Positions 24,852 to 33,950 are shown, counted from the first letter of the stretch. The stretch is DNA of 64,000 nucleotides from Rhodococcus sp. SBT000017 (GCF_003688915.1 NZ_REFU01000001.1:3286001-3350000); one strand, 5' to 3'. Notes: a model not told the origin generated them from the sequence alone. Numbers and translations: made by a program.

Positions 24852-26413
24852 TCGGCTCTCTCCAGATCAGCCACGATCTCATCGATGCACGTGCGAAGCT
24901 GTTGCTGCCGGACGACAATCCGACCGATCTCGGCGTTCAGTTCGGTGATGTCTACGATCTCACGGAGATCTTCTTGGTCGACGTAGCTAGATACCGCGAT
25001 ATTGTAGTCGTTAGCTGCAATATCTTCATTCGCCACGAGCTTCGCGACATGGTCGGCATCTACACGAGCCGCAAGGGTGTCGAGGATGCGATCCTGGTTC
25101 TCCGGAAGTAGCTTGTTCTTGTTACCGAGGCGCTTGAACTCTGCCGATGCATCAACGAACAACACGCTACTGTCCGACTTGGACTTCTTGAGCACGATTA
25201 TGCAGGTGGCGATCGTGGTACCAAAGAACAGATCTGGCGGCAGCTGAATCACCGCGTCAACGTAGTTGTTGTCGATCAGATACTTTCGGATCTTCGCCTC
25301 GGCACCACCACGGTAGAGCACACCTGGGAACTCAACGATCGCCGCGGTCCCATTCACTGCCAGCCACGACAGGATGTGCATGGTGAAGGCCAAGTCAGCT
25401 TTAGACTTCGGGGCAAGTACGCCCGCCGGGGCGAATCGTTCGTCGTTGATCAGCAGTGGGTTGGCGTCACCCTCCCACTTGATCGAGTAGGGCGGATTGG
25501 AGACGATCGCTTCGAACGGCTCGTCATCCCAGTGCGCAGGATCGGTAAGCGTGTCACCGTGGGCGATGTTGAACTTCTCGTAGTTCACGTCATGCAGGAA
25601 CATGTTGATACGGGCGAGGTTGTAGGTGGTCAGGTTGATTTCCTGGCCATAAAACCCGCCGACGTTCTCCTTGCCGAGCACCTTGGCAAACTTGAGCAGT
25701 AGAGATCCTGAACCGGCAGCAGGGTCGTAGACCCGGTTGACCCGCTTCTTGCCCACCACAGTAATCTTTGCGAGTACTTCAGAGACTTCCTGCGGCGTGT
25801 AGTACTCACCACCTGATTTGCCGGCCTGAGATGCGTACATCTGCATGAGATATTCGTAGGCATCGCCGAACAGGTCGATCGAGTTGTCCTCGAAGTTGCC
25901 GAGCGGTAAATCTCCGATGGCGTCGAGCAACTTGACCAGCTTCTCGTTGCGCCTAGCGACAGTGTTCCCGAGCTTAGAGCTGTTGACGTCGAGGTCGTCG
26001 AACAGTCCCTTGAGGTCGTCCTCGCTGTCAGAGCCGACAGCCGAACCTTCGATGTTCTTGAAGACTCGCTCAAGTGTCTCATTTAGGTTGGCGTCTCGCG
26101 CAGCACGCTCACGGACGTTTTGGAAGAGCTCAGACGGCAGGATATAGAAGCCTTTCTCGTCGACCGTATCTTTGCGTCCGAACTCAGCATTTGCATCGTC
26201 GAGCTTTGGGTAGTCGAAGTCTGTATCTCCGGCTTCATGTTCTAGACTGTTCAAGTAGGCGGTGAGATTTTCGGAAATGAACCGGTAAAACAACATTCCG
26301 AGCACATAAGTTTTGAAGTCCCAACCATCGACACTTCCACGAAGATCATTGGCAATTCGCCAGATGGTCTTGTGCAACTCTGCCCGCTGAGCTTCTTTTG
26401 ATGTCGGCGACAT
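24848..26413 (-). CDS. hsdM: Type I restriction modification methyltransferase subunit
   Basis: A 521-residue N6-adenine methyltransferase that protects host DNA and forms the core of the restriction complex. The N-terminal HsdM bundle (LHKTIWRIANDLRGSVDGWDF) is followed by the SAM-binding segment VYDPAAGSGSLLL and the catalytic motif NPPYS in IVSNPPYSIKWEG. ATG 26413 is chosen because GAGGAGAAGAA lies directly before it; an in-frame ATG 27 nt upstream lacks this. It is the first gene of a six-gene overlapping operon. The 165-nt region in front is AT-rich and holds the likely promoter. Confidence 0.96.
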   Translation of the reverse strand: MSPTSKEAQRAELHKTIWRIANDLRGSVDGWDFKTYVLGMLFYRFISENLTAYLNSLEHEAGDTDFDYPKLDDANAEFGRKDTVDEKGFYILPSELFQNVRERAARDANLNETLERVFKNIEGSAVGSDSEDDLKGLFDDLDVNSSKLGNTVARRNEKLVKLLDAIGDLPLGNFEDNSIDLFGDAYEYLMQMYASQAGKSGGEYYTPQEVSEVLAKITVVGKKRVNRVYDPAAGSGSLLLKFAKVLGKENVGGFYGQEINLTTYNLARINMFLHDVNYEKFNIAHGDTLTDPAHWDDEPFEAIVSNPPYSIKWEGDANPLLINDERFAPAGVLAPKSKADLAFTMHILSWLAVNGTAAIVEFPGVLYRGGAEAKIRKYLIDNNYVDAVIQLPPDLFFGTTIATCIIVLKKSKSDSSVLFVDASAEFKRLGNKNKLLPENQDRILDTLAARVDADHVAKLVANEDIAANDYNIAVSSYVDQEDLREIVDITELNAEIGRIVVRQQQLRTCIDEIVADLERAE

Positions 26414-26442
26414 TTCTTCTCCTCTGCCTCTTAAGGCCACTT

Positions 26443-26457
26443 AACAATCGTGTTGTT
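26443..26457 (-). promoter_or_regulatory. Palindrome in the hsd promoter region
   Basis: AACAA-TCGTG-TTGTT lies 30-44 nt before the hsdM start. Just upstream in the transcription direction is TAAAAT (26461-26466), a possible -10 box. A repressor bound here could delay restriction expression after entry into a new host. Weak evidence. Confidence 0.3.
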
Positions 26458-26578
26458 CACATTTTAGCACTAAATTGAAGGGATATACCATGACCCACGT
26501 CTGGTGCATGCACAAAGTAGCAGCCGACGCTGCCCGGCACGCGCGATGATGGCGCATTGATGACTTCGAAAGTTGGAT

Positions 26579-27454
26579 CTATCTACTAAAGATGTCGCGC
26601 GGAACCTCCCACGTGAACTCCTCTCGATGCGGCTTATTGTCGTCGAACCAGAAACTAACGCCCTGCCGGAAGACTGATACCGCCATACGCTTACCGCCAA
26701 CCAGAGGAAGATTATCAACACGAACCAGCTGCGTGGATTGCTTCCCAAATTTTAGCGTCAGAAGTTTAAGCGTGGGCGGGAGCGGGATTGGTAGCTGGAG
26801 CTGTATTCCTGCCTCGATCGAGAAGGCCCCTCTTGGGATGTCGATATTCCGCCACTCCGGCGTGAGTTCCGCCAACGGACCACCCAACTCACTATATTCT
26901 TTGTCTACTTGGTCTTGTGCGTCATTGACCCCGTAGACACTTACGCACTCCCCCCTTAAGGACTCATGCCCTGCCCAATATATGCGCATCGCGACAACAG
27001 GGCTTCCGTCGATTTCTCCTGCTTTGACAAAGTCGATACTTACGAAGTGCATTGCGCGAGCACCCGACATATAGCTGGCATCAACAAGGAGCTGAGCTAG
27101 CGGCACCATCCCCCTATTGCTCCATTCGCGGATGGTGCGTTGGTCACGATCGAGTATTTCTCCAGCCTCAGTAAGACGGTTTAACACATCGAGAGACTCA
27201 GAAAAGACGGTTAGGCGTGCTGCCTCGACATACTTGCTACTTGAGCCTGCCTTTGAAATTTCGCGCAACCATACCCACGCGTCTCGAGCGTTTGTCTGAC
27301 TCGCGAGCCCATAGAGCGCCGGATAATTGACCAGAAGTTCCGGGACGATCTTCCCTCTTTCGCTGCGCAGTGTGCGTAGCTCTGAGACGACCGCCATGAC
27401 CAGCTCGGGGTCGCGGGTACCCACTTCAGACTCTTCGGGCATGGCCAATTTCAT
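26579..27454 (-). CDS. Hypothetical protein with an internal helix-turn-helix-like segment
   Basis: A 291-residue protein that I do not recognise. The first third is helical. Residues near 100-120 read LTEAGEILDRDQRTIREWSNRGMVPLAQ, which has the look of a helix-turn-helix. The second half is beta-rich, with an amphipathic LQLPIPLPPTLKLLTLKFG stretch and a Trp-rich C-terminus (VSFWFDDN, FTWEVPRDIF). The ATG at 27454 is favoured; an in-frame ATG at 27496 would add 14 basic residues. It stands between the hsd operon and the divergent mobilisation genes and is AT-richer than typical core genes. It could be an island regulator or an unrelated defence gene. Confidence 0.6.
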   Translation of the reverse strand: MKLAMPEESEVGTRDPELVMAVVSELRTLRSERGKIVPELLVNYPALYGLASQTNARDAWVWLREISKAGSSSKYVEAARLTVFSESLDVLNRLTEAGEILDRDQRTIREWSNRGMVPLAQLLVDASYMSGARAMHFVSIDFVKAGEIDGSPVVAMRIYWAGHESLRGECVSVYGVNDAQDQVDKEYSELGGPLAELTPEWRNIDIPRGAFSIEAGIQLQLPIPLPPTLKLLTLKFGKQSTQLVRVDNLPLVGGKRMAVSVFRQGVSFWFDDNKPHREEFTWEVPRDIFSR

Positions 27455-27544
27455 CACTTTTGCTTCACGACTGCACCGGGGGTCTCGCTGTCTCATGGTT
27501 CGTAGCTGGCATCGCCGGCTTCACCCACTACGAGAGGAAGAGTC

Positions 27545-27889
27545 ATGTCGACCCTTCAGCCCTACGGCCATCACCTCACCCCGTCCCCGTCCACCGCTGG
27601 CGGACGCCTGGCCCGCCAGACTGCTCGCGATCTGGCCGCCATCAACCATTCAACTCAGATCAGCACTGCTCGGGTCGCCGCAGCCGGCGAGGTCCAGCAG
27701 GCTCGCGTCGATGCCGTGGCTCGTACTGGCGCGTACGCGATGCAGCAGGTTGCGCTGTTGGCTCAGATGCAGCAGCAGCTTGCACTTGCGGCCCCGGCCG
27801 CATCCGGGGACCTGGACTTCATCAAGTCGATGACGACTATCGGCATCGGCCAGGTTGTCGCTGACACCAGCCGGGCGGTGAATCGATGA
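27545..27889 (+). CDS. Hypothetical protein, first gene of the mobilisation module
   Basis: A 114-residue protein without a recognised family. It is rich in Ala and Gln; its middle (residues 20-75) is a long helix with ARVAAAGEVQQARVDAVART and many Gln residues, suggesting a coiled coil. AGAGGAAGAG lies just before the ATG. Its stop overlaps the next ATG by 4 nt, so it opens a coupled series of short genes. Small Ala/Gln-rich proteins of this type accompany actinobacterial mobile elements; the role is unknown. Confidence 0.65.
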   Translation: MSTLQPYGHHLTPSPSTAGGRLARQTARDLAAINHSTQISTARVAAAGEVQQARVDAVARTGAYAMQQVALLAQMQQQLALAAPAASGDLDFIKSMTTIGIGQVVADTSRAVNR

Positions 27890-28143
27890 TCTCCACCCTA
27901 GTGGTTGTCGCTGCCGTCATCGCAGTGCTGGCGGCGCTGTTCATCGCATGGTGCCTGATCGATGAGAGCGACGAGATTGACCGTCAGCTCGAGAACGCCC
28001 GCATCAACCGAGAGCGGCAGATCGCCGAAGCCCGGATCAACCACCTGACCTTATCCGCGCTTCAGCAGATGACCGCTGCTGCCGCACCGCACAGCGCGTT
28101 CTGTCAGTGCGCCCGCTGCGTCCGACCTGGAGGCCAGTCATGA
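27886..28143 (+). CDS. Small single-pass membrane protein
   Basis: 85 residues: an N-terminal hydrophobic segment (LVVVAAVIAVLAALFIAWCL), then a charged helical region (ENARINRERQIAEARINHLT), and a C-terminal HSAFCQCARCVRP with three cysteines that could bind metal. Overlaps both neighbours by 4 nt (ATGA), so it is coupled. Function unknown; the arrangement suits a small envelope component of the transfer module. Confidence 0.6.
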   Translation: MISTLVVVAAVIAVLAALFIAWCLIDESDEIDRQLENARINRERQIAEARINHLTLSALQQMTAAAAPHSAFCQCARCVRPGGQS

Positions 28144-28715
28144 CCAACCCGACGCCCGACTTCGACATCGTAGAGATCCGAGTGCAGTCGGACTATGTCT
28201 CTACCGAAGATGTCGACCGAGCCAGGTGCAATCTGACGGAGTGGGTATTTAGCTCGGCGACCTCGAAGGCCTCAGCGTGCGGGTTCAACTGGACACCAAG
28301 GCCAGACGCACCCTCGACCTATCCGGAGCTGCGTGCTGCATTCTCCCACTCGATGGAGTCGGGAGATCCACTCGCCGTGTCGTCGGAGAACTCGACCTCG
28401 GTCATCTTGAGCTCGTGCGACGCCAACTTCGCCTGGCGGTTCGTCCACGACGTTGCTCACGTCGAGAGAGGCCTCAGCTTCTCTCTCGCCGATGAGTACG
28501 AGCTGGCGTTGTGGCACCTGTCTGAGCTCGAACGAGATGGGTTTAGTCCAGACGGTTTGGAGTACGCGTTCCTCAAAGCCGACACACTCGGACAAGTCAC
28601 CATCAACGCAGTTGCCAAGCGGTTCCCAGTCGACCAGGAGCTGTTCGATCTGGAATGCCAGCAGTTCGGATTCGAACAGGGTGTCCTGCGCGAACTGCGC
28701 CGAGAATCACCATGA
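28140..28715 (+). CDS. Hypothetical protein of the mobilisation module
   Basis: A 191-residue soluble protein. It begins with a beta-like segment (FDIVEIRVQSDYV). A region SCDANFAWRFVHDVAHVERGLSF and a helical end (SELERDGFSPDGLEYAFLKAD) follow. The FVHDVAH..RGL pattern could be a metal-binding helix, but I do not recognise the family. The ATG at 28140 overlaps the upstream stop, and the stop overlaps the next ATG. Conserved position in the short-gene operon is the only functional clue. Confidence 0.6.
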   Translation: MTNPTPDFDIVEIRVQSDYVSTEDVDRARCNLTEWVFSSATSKASACGFNWTPRPDAPSTYPELRAAFSHSMESGDPLAVSSENSTSVILSSCDANFAWRFVHDVAHVERGLSFSLADEYELALWHLSELERDGFSPDGLEYAFLKADTLGQVTINAVAKRFPVDQELFDLECQQFGFEQGVLRELRRESP

Positions 28716-28906
28716 GCGACGGTCCTGGCGGTCTCGGCAACCGGTTCGTCAACCTGTGTGTCTCACTCCTAGTCGGCGCAATGGCGCTCTACGGCGCGGT
28801 CTACATCCTTCGCGAGATCTGGGTGCCGCTCACCATCGCCATCGCTATTGCCGCAATTATCGGCGGATCGGCCACACTGATCTATCGACATTTCCGTCGC
28901 TGGTAG
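28712..28906 (+). CDS. Small membrane protein, two hydrophobic segments
   Basis: 64 residues, with VNLCVSLLVGAMALYGAVYIL and PLTIAIAIAAIIGGSATLIY as two membrane segments and a basic end HFRRW. Overlaps the previous stop by 4 nt. It ends the first cluster of the module; a 160-nt regulatory gap follows. Function unknown. Confidence 0.6.
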   Translation: MSDGPGGLGNRFVNLCVSLLVGAMALYGAVYILREIWVPLTIAIAIAAIIGGSATLIYRHFRRW

Positions 28907-28961
28907 ATCGAATAGAGCCAAGTTCCATTCGCTGTTGTGGAATGCGCAGCGCGTATTGACC

Positions 28962-28977
28962 GCTGCATTCGTGCAGC
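28962..28977 (+). promoter_or_regulatory. Palindromic operator candidate, copy 1
   Basis: GCTGCATTCGTGCAGC is a 16-bp palindrome (one central mismatch). A second copy lies 35 nt further on and a related one lies in front of the XRE repressor gene, so it is a likely repressor site controlling the downstream transfer genes. Confidence 0.6.
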
Positions 28978-28996
28978 GCATAGTAGGGATATGGCC

Positions 28997-29012
28997 GCTG
29001 CATTTGTGCAGC
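28997..29012 (+). promoter_or_regulatory. Palindromic operator candidate, copy 2
   Basis: GCTGCATTTGTGCAGC differs from copy 1 by one central base and lies 35 nt away, centre to centre, in the same orientation. The spacing is about three and a third helical turns. It precedes the start of the next gene by 57 nt. Confidence 0.6.
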
Positions 29013-29068
29013 ACACCCAGTCGCCATTCCAATTATCACGTAACCACCGAAAGGAGGGTGTATTCACC

Positions 29069-29272
29069 ATGCCCAAAAAACACTCGCGTAAAGCTCAACC
29101 ACTGAAGCGCGGAAGAGATCGGCAGATACGGATCCGAGGCCAGCTTCGTCCTGATCCGGATCTGAGACGGATGGCACGCACGATGGTTGCCATTGCCATC
29201 GCGCAGGCCGAGAAAGAGGCGCAGGAAGAGACCGAGCACCGCGCCGAACGCCAGGAGGCCGGTGATGAATGA
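29069..29272 (+). CDS. Small basic protein preceding the coupling ATPase
   Basis: 67 residues, very basic at the start (PKKHSRKAQPLKRGRDRQIRIRG) and ending in an acidic helix (AEKEAQEETEHRAERQEAGDE). It could bind DNA as part of a transfer complex. AAAGGAGGGTG lies upstream of the ATG at 29069. The last 8 nt overlap the coupling ATPase gene. No family recognised. Confidence 0.6.
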   Translation: MPKKHSRKAQPLKRGRDRQIRIRGQLRPDPDLRRMARTMVAIAIAQAEKEAQEETEHRAERQEAGDE

Positions 29273-31388
29273 GACTGCTCGGCTGGTCTTCTCCAGCTTG
29301 TCGATCCCCGCCCCGCTACCGATCGAGTCCGCTCACGCCGCCGTGGTCGCACTGGCAGGTATCAGCGGACAGCCGCAGATCATCATCGAGGTACGCGGAA
29401 GCAATCACCGCGTGCAATGGCGCGTCGGGATGCCAGTTCGTCATCGACACCAAGTGATCGAGGTGCTCAAGACTCACCTGCCGGGCCTTATCGTCGACGA
29501 ACCGCAGCCGTTACCATCCGGTTCGCGGGGAGATGTCGCAGCGCGGCTCCGGGTTCGATCCCACGCTGGGGTCGATGGCCCGCTGGCTCACGAGTCCACC
29601 GAATCGGTAACGCGAGGGCTTCTCGGTGCGCTTGCCACCGCCGGTCAGCATGAACGGGCATACCTGCAGGTAGTGCTGGGGCCCCGGAGAGCGCCCCGGG
29701 TGCCTCCTGAGCAACTGCGAGGGGATAAGCGCGTGCACGTTGCTGTCAAGCTTCGTGAGTTTCGCTTCGACTGCGCCATACGCATAGCCGCGTCGGCCGC
29801 CGACGACGACAGGGCCCGCCGGCTAGTAGACCGAGTCATCACCGCCGCGCGGGGCTTGAACTCCCCGAGCGCGCAGTTCACCGCTACGCGTACCACGACC
29901 GCACAGTTCGACCGTGCCCGCGCGCCATGGTTTTGGACTTCAACACTGAGTACCAGCGAAGTAGTCGCGCTGACCGCGTGGCCCATCGCGCGACGTGACG
30001 CCGCTCCACTCCCCGGAGTGCCGTCGCGACATCCGAAGCTGCTCCCGACCCAGACGAGCACACCAATGCAGGGTCGAGTATTCGGGTTATCAACCATGCA
30101 GCCAGACCGCCCCATCGCGATCTCAGTCCGCGACACGCTCTCCGGGGTATCCATCACCGGTCCAACCGGCGTTGGCAAGTCAAACCTGCTCGGCCAGTTT
30201 GCACTGGCGGATATCGCCGCTGGTCGTGGCGTCGTGGTGATAGATCCCAAGGGGGATCTCATCGACGACATCGTGGTTCGTGCTGACGAGTCGAGACTCG
30301 ATGACATCGTCATTGTCGATGCCACGGATTCAGCGCCAATCGGTATCAATGGACTCGTCGGTGACATCGATCCCGATCTAGCTGCCGACACCATCCTGGG
30401 GGTTTTCCACTCCCTCTGGGCAGACGCATGGGGTCCGCGGACTCAGGATGTCTTGCACGCCAGTCTCCTCACTCTCGCTCGGCGAGGTGACGCATCAATC
30501 GCAATGTTGCCACTACTGCTCACTAATCCAGGTTTTCGGCGATCTATCGTCGGCAAAGTGGCCCGTGAGGATCCGATGGGTCTCGGTGGATTCTGGGCCT
30601 GGTGGGAGAGTCTCAGCGACAGTGAACAGGCACAGGCCACTGCCCCATTGCTGCGCCGAGTTCGCCCGATCCTCCTACGTCCCGGCTTGCGCGGCATCCT
30701 CGGCCAGCGCCGACCGAGATTCGATCTGGCCGACATCTTCACCAAGCGCCGCATCCTGCTGGTGAGCTTGGAGAAGGGCAAGATCGGCCCCGAAGCTGCC
30801 GCGCTTCTTGGCTCGCTCATCGTCTCGCAGCTGTGGACCGCCACCCTGGCGCGAGCCGCACAGTCGCCGAAGAATCGGCACCCGGTCACTATCCTGATCG
30901 ACGAGGTCCAGGACTACCTCCGGCTCCCTGGCGACATCGGTGACGCACTCGCCCAGGCTCGCGGCCTCGGAGTCGGCTACACACTCGCACACCAGCATCT
31001 CGGCCAGCTTCCGAAGTCGATCCGTGACGCCATCACGGCGAACGCCAGGACGCGCATCGCCTTCCAGCTGAGCCATCCCGACGCCCGCGAGTTCGCCAGC
31101 CTAACGAGCGGCCAGCTCGAACCTGCGGACTTCGAAGCGCTACACGCCTACCAGGCGTACGCCCAGATCTTGCACCAGAACACCCCGGGACCGTGGGTCA
31201 GCGTCACCACTACGGAGATGCCCGATCCCGTCCGGTCTGCTGGCATCGTCCGCCAGCGCTCCCGCGAGCGCTACGGCCAGCCGCTCACCGAAGTCGAAGC
31301 CGATCTGCTGTCGCTGACCGAGCGCAAGACGACCCGCGAGACATTCGGCCGCACCAAGCGATCCGATACCGAAGGTGGCTCGTCATGA
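29265..31388 (+). CDS. TraG/VirD4-like type IV coupling ATPase
   Basis: A 707-residue conjugation-type ATPase that would couple relaxed DNA to a secretion channel. The N-terminal 280 residues form a family-specific region. The motor domain starts with PIAISVRDTLSGVSITGPTG and Walker A GPTGVGKSN near residue 300, followed by VVVIDPKGDLIDDIV. Walker B is TILIDEVQDYLRLPG and a later motif is AHQHLGQLPKSIRDAI. I see no N-terminal membrane helices, so it belongs to the soluble group seen in actinobacterial mobilisable elements. AGGAGGCCG precedes the ATG. Overlaps its neighbours. Confidence 0.85.
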   Translation: MNETARLVFSSLSIPAPLPIESAHAAVVALAGISGQPQIIIEVRGSNHRVQWRVGMPVRHRHQVIEVLKTHLPGLIVDEPQPLPSGSRGDVAARLRVRSHAGVDGPLAHESTESVTRGLLGALATAGQHERAYLQVVLGPRRAPRVPPEQLRGDKRVHVAVKLREFRFDCAIRIAASAADDDRARRLVDRVITAARGLNSPSAQFTATRTTTAQFDRARAPWFWTSTLSTSEVVALTAWPIARRDAAPLPGVPSRHPKLLPTQTSTPMQGRVFGLSTMQPDRPIAISVRDTLSGVSITGPTGVGKSNLLGQFALADIAAGRGVVVIDPKGDLIDDIVVRADESRLDDIVIVDATDSAPIGINGLVGDIDPDLAADTILGVFHSLWADAWGPRTQDVLHASLLTLARRGDASIAMLPLLLTNPGFRRSIVGKVAREDPMGLGGFWAWWESLSDSEQAQATAPLLRRVRPILLRPGLRGILGQRRPRFDLADIFTKRRILLVSLEKGKIGPEAAALLGSLIVSQLWTATLARAAQSPKNRHPVTILIDEVQDYLRLPGDIGDALAQARGLGVGYTLAHQHLGQLPKSIRDAITANARTRIAFQLSHPDAREFASLTSGQLEPADFEALHAYQAYAQILHQNTPGPWVSVTTTEMPDPVRSAGIVRQRSRERYGQPLTEVEADLLSLTERKTTRETFGRTKRSDTEGGSS

Positions 31389-32347
31389 CCAGCTACACCC
31401 CAGGACAGGGCATTCCGCCCGCCATTCCGTCCGGCTCATCCGACATCGCTTCGTCAATGCAGGTAGGGCGTGAATCTGCGCGTGATCGGGGGACGAATAC
31501 TCCGTCGACAAGGTCGACGGAGAGCACCCGAGGGCTGCAGCCAGGCAACCAACGCCGCCGAGTGGACCGCGATGAGCTCAGCCGCATCAACGAGGCCATG
31601 CCGGAGCGTGACCGTGAAGTTCTTCGCCATATCGATGAGCACCGCTACCTCACTACACACCAGATCCAGTCCTTCGCGTTCACCGCTCACGGCAGCGCTG
31701 AATCGGCTGCCCGCACCGCACGCTATGTCCTGGCTCGGCTAGATCGGCTCGCCTTGATTCGCTCCCTCCCGCGACGAGTAGGTGGGGTCCGAGCGGGGAG
31801 TGCCGCACGCATCTGGCAACTGGCCCCGGCCGGTGCTCGACTACTTCGAGACGAGGGGCAGACCTATCGCACCCACGAACCGTCTCTGCGCTTCCTGCAG
31901 CACTGCTTGGCGGTCGCCGACGTTCACCTCGGTCTACGTCAACTAACGAGCCTCGAGAGCGTCGAAGCGATAGACGTGGCCACCGAACCACACTCGTGGC
32001 GGCGGTACACCGGGCCTGGTGGCGAACGCCGCCTACTGCAGCCCGACCTGGCGAGCATCATTCGGACGCGCGACTTCGTCGATCGCTGGTTCCTTGAAGT
32101 CGACCTCGGTACCGAATCGCTGCCGACCGTGCTGAAGAAATGTGGTCAGTATGAGACCTACCGATCTAGCGGTATTGAGCAGGACACCCATCACGCCTTC
32201 CCACTGGTGGTCTGGATCTTCACGAACCCGACGCGAGCCGAAAAGGTGAAGTCCTCGATCCTGCGGTCCCCCCGGCTCACGCCCGAGCTGTACCGATTGG
32301 AGACGATGGACGGCTTCGCGACCAGGGCGCAGGAGTGGCTGCAATGA
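31385..32347 (+). CDS. Replication-relaxation family protein
   Basis: A 320-residue protein of the Replic_Relax family found on actinobacterial plasmids and integrative elements. After a disordered 65-residue start, a winged-helix part reads [26 protein letters not shown], followed by [26 protein letters not shown]. The C-terminal half resembles a nuclease-like fold with [25 protein letters not shown]. Family members are thought to take part in plasmid replication or relaxation at the origin. Coupled to both neighbours by ATGA overlaps. It probably serves as the DNA-processing partner of the coupling ATPase. Confidence 0.82.
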   Translation: MTSYTPGQGIPPAIPSGSSDIASSMQVGRESARDRGTNTPSTRSTESTRGLQPGNQRRRVDRDELSRINEAMPERDREVLRHIDEHRYLTTHQIQSFAFTAHGSAESAARTARYVLARLDRLALIRSLPRRVGGVRAGSAARIWQLAPAGARLLRDEGQTYRTHEPSLRFLQHCLAVADVHLGLRQLTSLESVEAIDVATEPHSWRRYTGPGGERRLLQPDLASIIRTRDFVDRWFLEVDLGTESLPTVLKKCGQYETYRSSGIEQDTHHAFPLVVWIFTNPTRAEKVKSSILRSPRLTPELYRLETMDGFATRAQEWLQ

Positions 32348-33369
32348 GCGGTCCACCACGAAACCAGATTCTGATCGGTGACGCACTCGCCCACTTGGAG
32401 GAGCTGCCTGACGCAAGCATTGACTGCGTCATCACCAGCCCGCCGTACTTCCGACTGCGCGATTACGGTCACGACGACCAACTTGGCCTTGAATCGCACG
32501 TCGATACCTGGGTTACTCAACTACGCGCTGTACTTGCTGAGTGCGCTCGCGTGCTCGTGCCGACAGGAACTCTGTGGCTCAACCTCGGTGACACCTACAG
32601 CACCCACCGCCGAGAAGGCGCTGATCGCAAGAGTCTCCTGCTCGGCCCGGAGCGTCTAGCGCTCCAGCTACTCGCTGACGGCTGGACCATCCGCAACAAG
32701 GTCGTCTGGACCAAGACAAACACAGTGCCGTCCAGCGTGCGCGACCGGCTCACCGCCTCGCACGAGGTCATCTACCTGCTGACACGTTCACCCCGCTACT
32801 ACTTTGATCTCGACGAGATCCGTATCCCCCACGTCTCAAGACCACCACGCCGGTCATCTAGACCGGTAAGCCGCACCGAGAGGGCGGGGCGCGGACCCAA
32901 CACCCACAGCGATCGTGGTCTGCTCGACCTGAGAGCGAGCGGGCGAGTCGGCCATCCACTCGGAAAGAACCCCGGGGACGTCTGGGCAATGAGTGTCAGC
33001 AACTTCCGTAGCAGTCACATCGCGACGTACCCCGAAGCGCTCGTCCGCCGGGCTGTCCTAGCCGGCTGTCCACGCTTGCGGTGCTCCCGCTGCCAATCTC
33101 CCTGGATCCGCCAGCTCGTCCGACGTGGCGACCACGCTCGCCGAAAACCACCACGACCAAGCTGCAGTTGCGATGCTCCCGCCGAGCCTGGACTGGTCCT
33201 CGACCCGTTTATCGGATCAGGCACCACCGCCGTCGTGGCCGCCCGCACCGGACGCGACTGGCTGGGTATTGAGATTAACCCCGGCTATGCGGCCATTGCC
33301 GAAGAACGGATTCGAACCGGACTGCAGCACAAGACAACTACATCTACGAAACGAAAGGAGGTGCAATGA
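32344..33369 (+). CDS. DNA methyltransferase of the TSPPY (beta) class
   Basis: A 341-residue SAM-dependent DNA methyltransferase with permuted motif order: catalytic [12 protein letters not shown] near residue 40 and SAM-binding [15 protein letters not shown] near 295. TSPPY is typical of N4-cytosine or N6-adenine amino-methylases. A CSRCQSPW...CSCD segment between them may be a zinc knuckle. There is no restriction gene beside it, so it is probably an orphan that protects the element's DNA or masks sites of host enzymes. It overlaps the replication-relaxation and ardA genes by 4 nt. Confidence 0.88.
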   Translation: MSGPPRNQILIGDALAHLEELPDASIDCVITSPPYFRLRDYGHDDQLGLESHVDTWVTQLRAVLAECARVLVPTGTLWLNLGDTYSTHRREGADRKSLLLGPERLALQLLADGWTIRNKVVWTKTNTVPSSVRDRLTASHEVIYLLTRSPRYYFDLDEIRIPHVSRPPRRSSRPVSRTERAGRGPNTHSDRGLLDLRASGRVGHPLGKNPGDVWAMSVSNFRSSHIATYPEALVRRAVLAGCPRLRCSRCQSPWIRQLVRRGDHARRKPPRPSCSCDAPAEPGLVLDPFIGSGTTAVVAARTGRDWLGIEINPGYAAIAEERIRTGLQHKTTTSTKRKEVQ

Positions 33370-33950
33370 AAAATGAACACAATAGCAAACCGCACCATGA
33401 AAGCGAATCCCGCGAACTCCACCCACACATCTGGATCGGCAGCCTGGCCGACTACAACGCCGGACGGCTTCACGGGGAGTGGCTCGATGCCGCTGTCGAC
33501 TCGATCGACCTCCAGGCGGCCGTCAACCGAATCCTGGCTAGCTCTCACGAACCAGACGCCGAAGAGTGGGGCATTTTTGACTACGACGACTTCGGTGACT
33601 TCCAAGTCGGCGAATACGAAGCGCTCGATCAGGTCGCCGCCGTTGCTCAAGGCATCGTTAAGTACGGCCCGGCTTTCGCTTCCTGGGCTGAGATTCACGA
33701 CGGCAACCCCGACATGCTTGCTCAGTTTGAAGACTGCTTCATGGGCACCTACGAGTCGCCCGCTGCCTGGGCCCGAGAAGTAATCGAAGGTAGTGACATT
33801 GAGGTGACTCTCGACCGCGAGATACCTGCGGACCTCCGAGCGTACATCCAGTTTGACTACGACGGGTTCGCCTACGACGCCAGGCTCAGCGGAGACATTC
33901 ACATTGAGGACGCTCCCGCAGGCAGTGTCTGGATCTTCCGGGTGATCTGA
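33366..33950 (+). CDS. ardA: Antirestriction protein ArdA
   Basis: A 194-residue acidic DNA-mimic of the ArdA family. Recognisable features are [22 protein letters not shown] at the start, many Asp and Glu residues in [22 protein letters not shown], and [21 protein letters not shown] near the end. ArdA dimers fill the DNA groove of type I enzymes and block restriction, helping elements enter new hosts. AAAGGAGGTGC stands directly before the ATG. It is the last gene of the coupled transfer operon and is followed by a hairpin. It shares the island with a type I system, which is unusual. Confidence 0.93.
   Translation: MKNEHNSKPHHESESRELHPHIWIGSLADYNAGRLHGEWLDAAVDSIDLQAAVNRILASSHEPDAEEWGIFDYDDFGDFQVGEYEALDQVAAVAQGIVKYGPAFASWAEIHDGNPDMLAQFEDCFMGTYESPAAWAREVIEGSDIEVTLDREIPADLRAYIQFDYDGFAYDARLSGDIHIEDAPAGSVWIFRVI

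Noticed and set aside
27545..29272. A relaxase gene among the short mobilisation genes
   Set aside because: None shows the HUH or Tyr motifs of a relaxase; only the replication-relaxation protein could fill that role.
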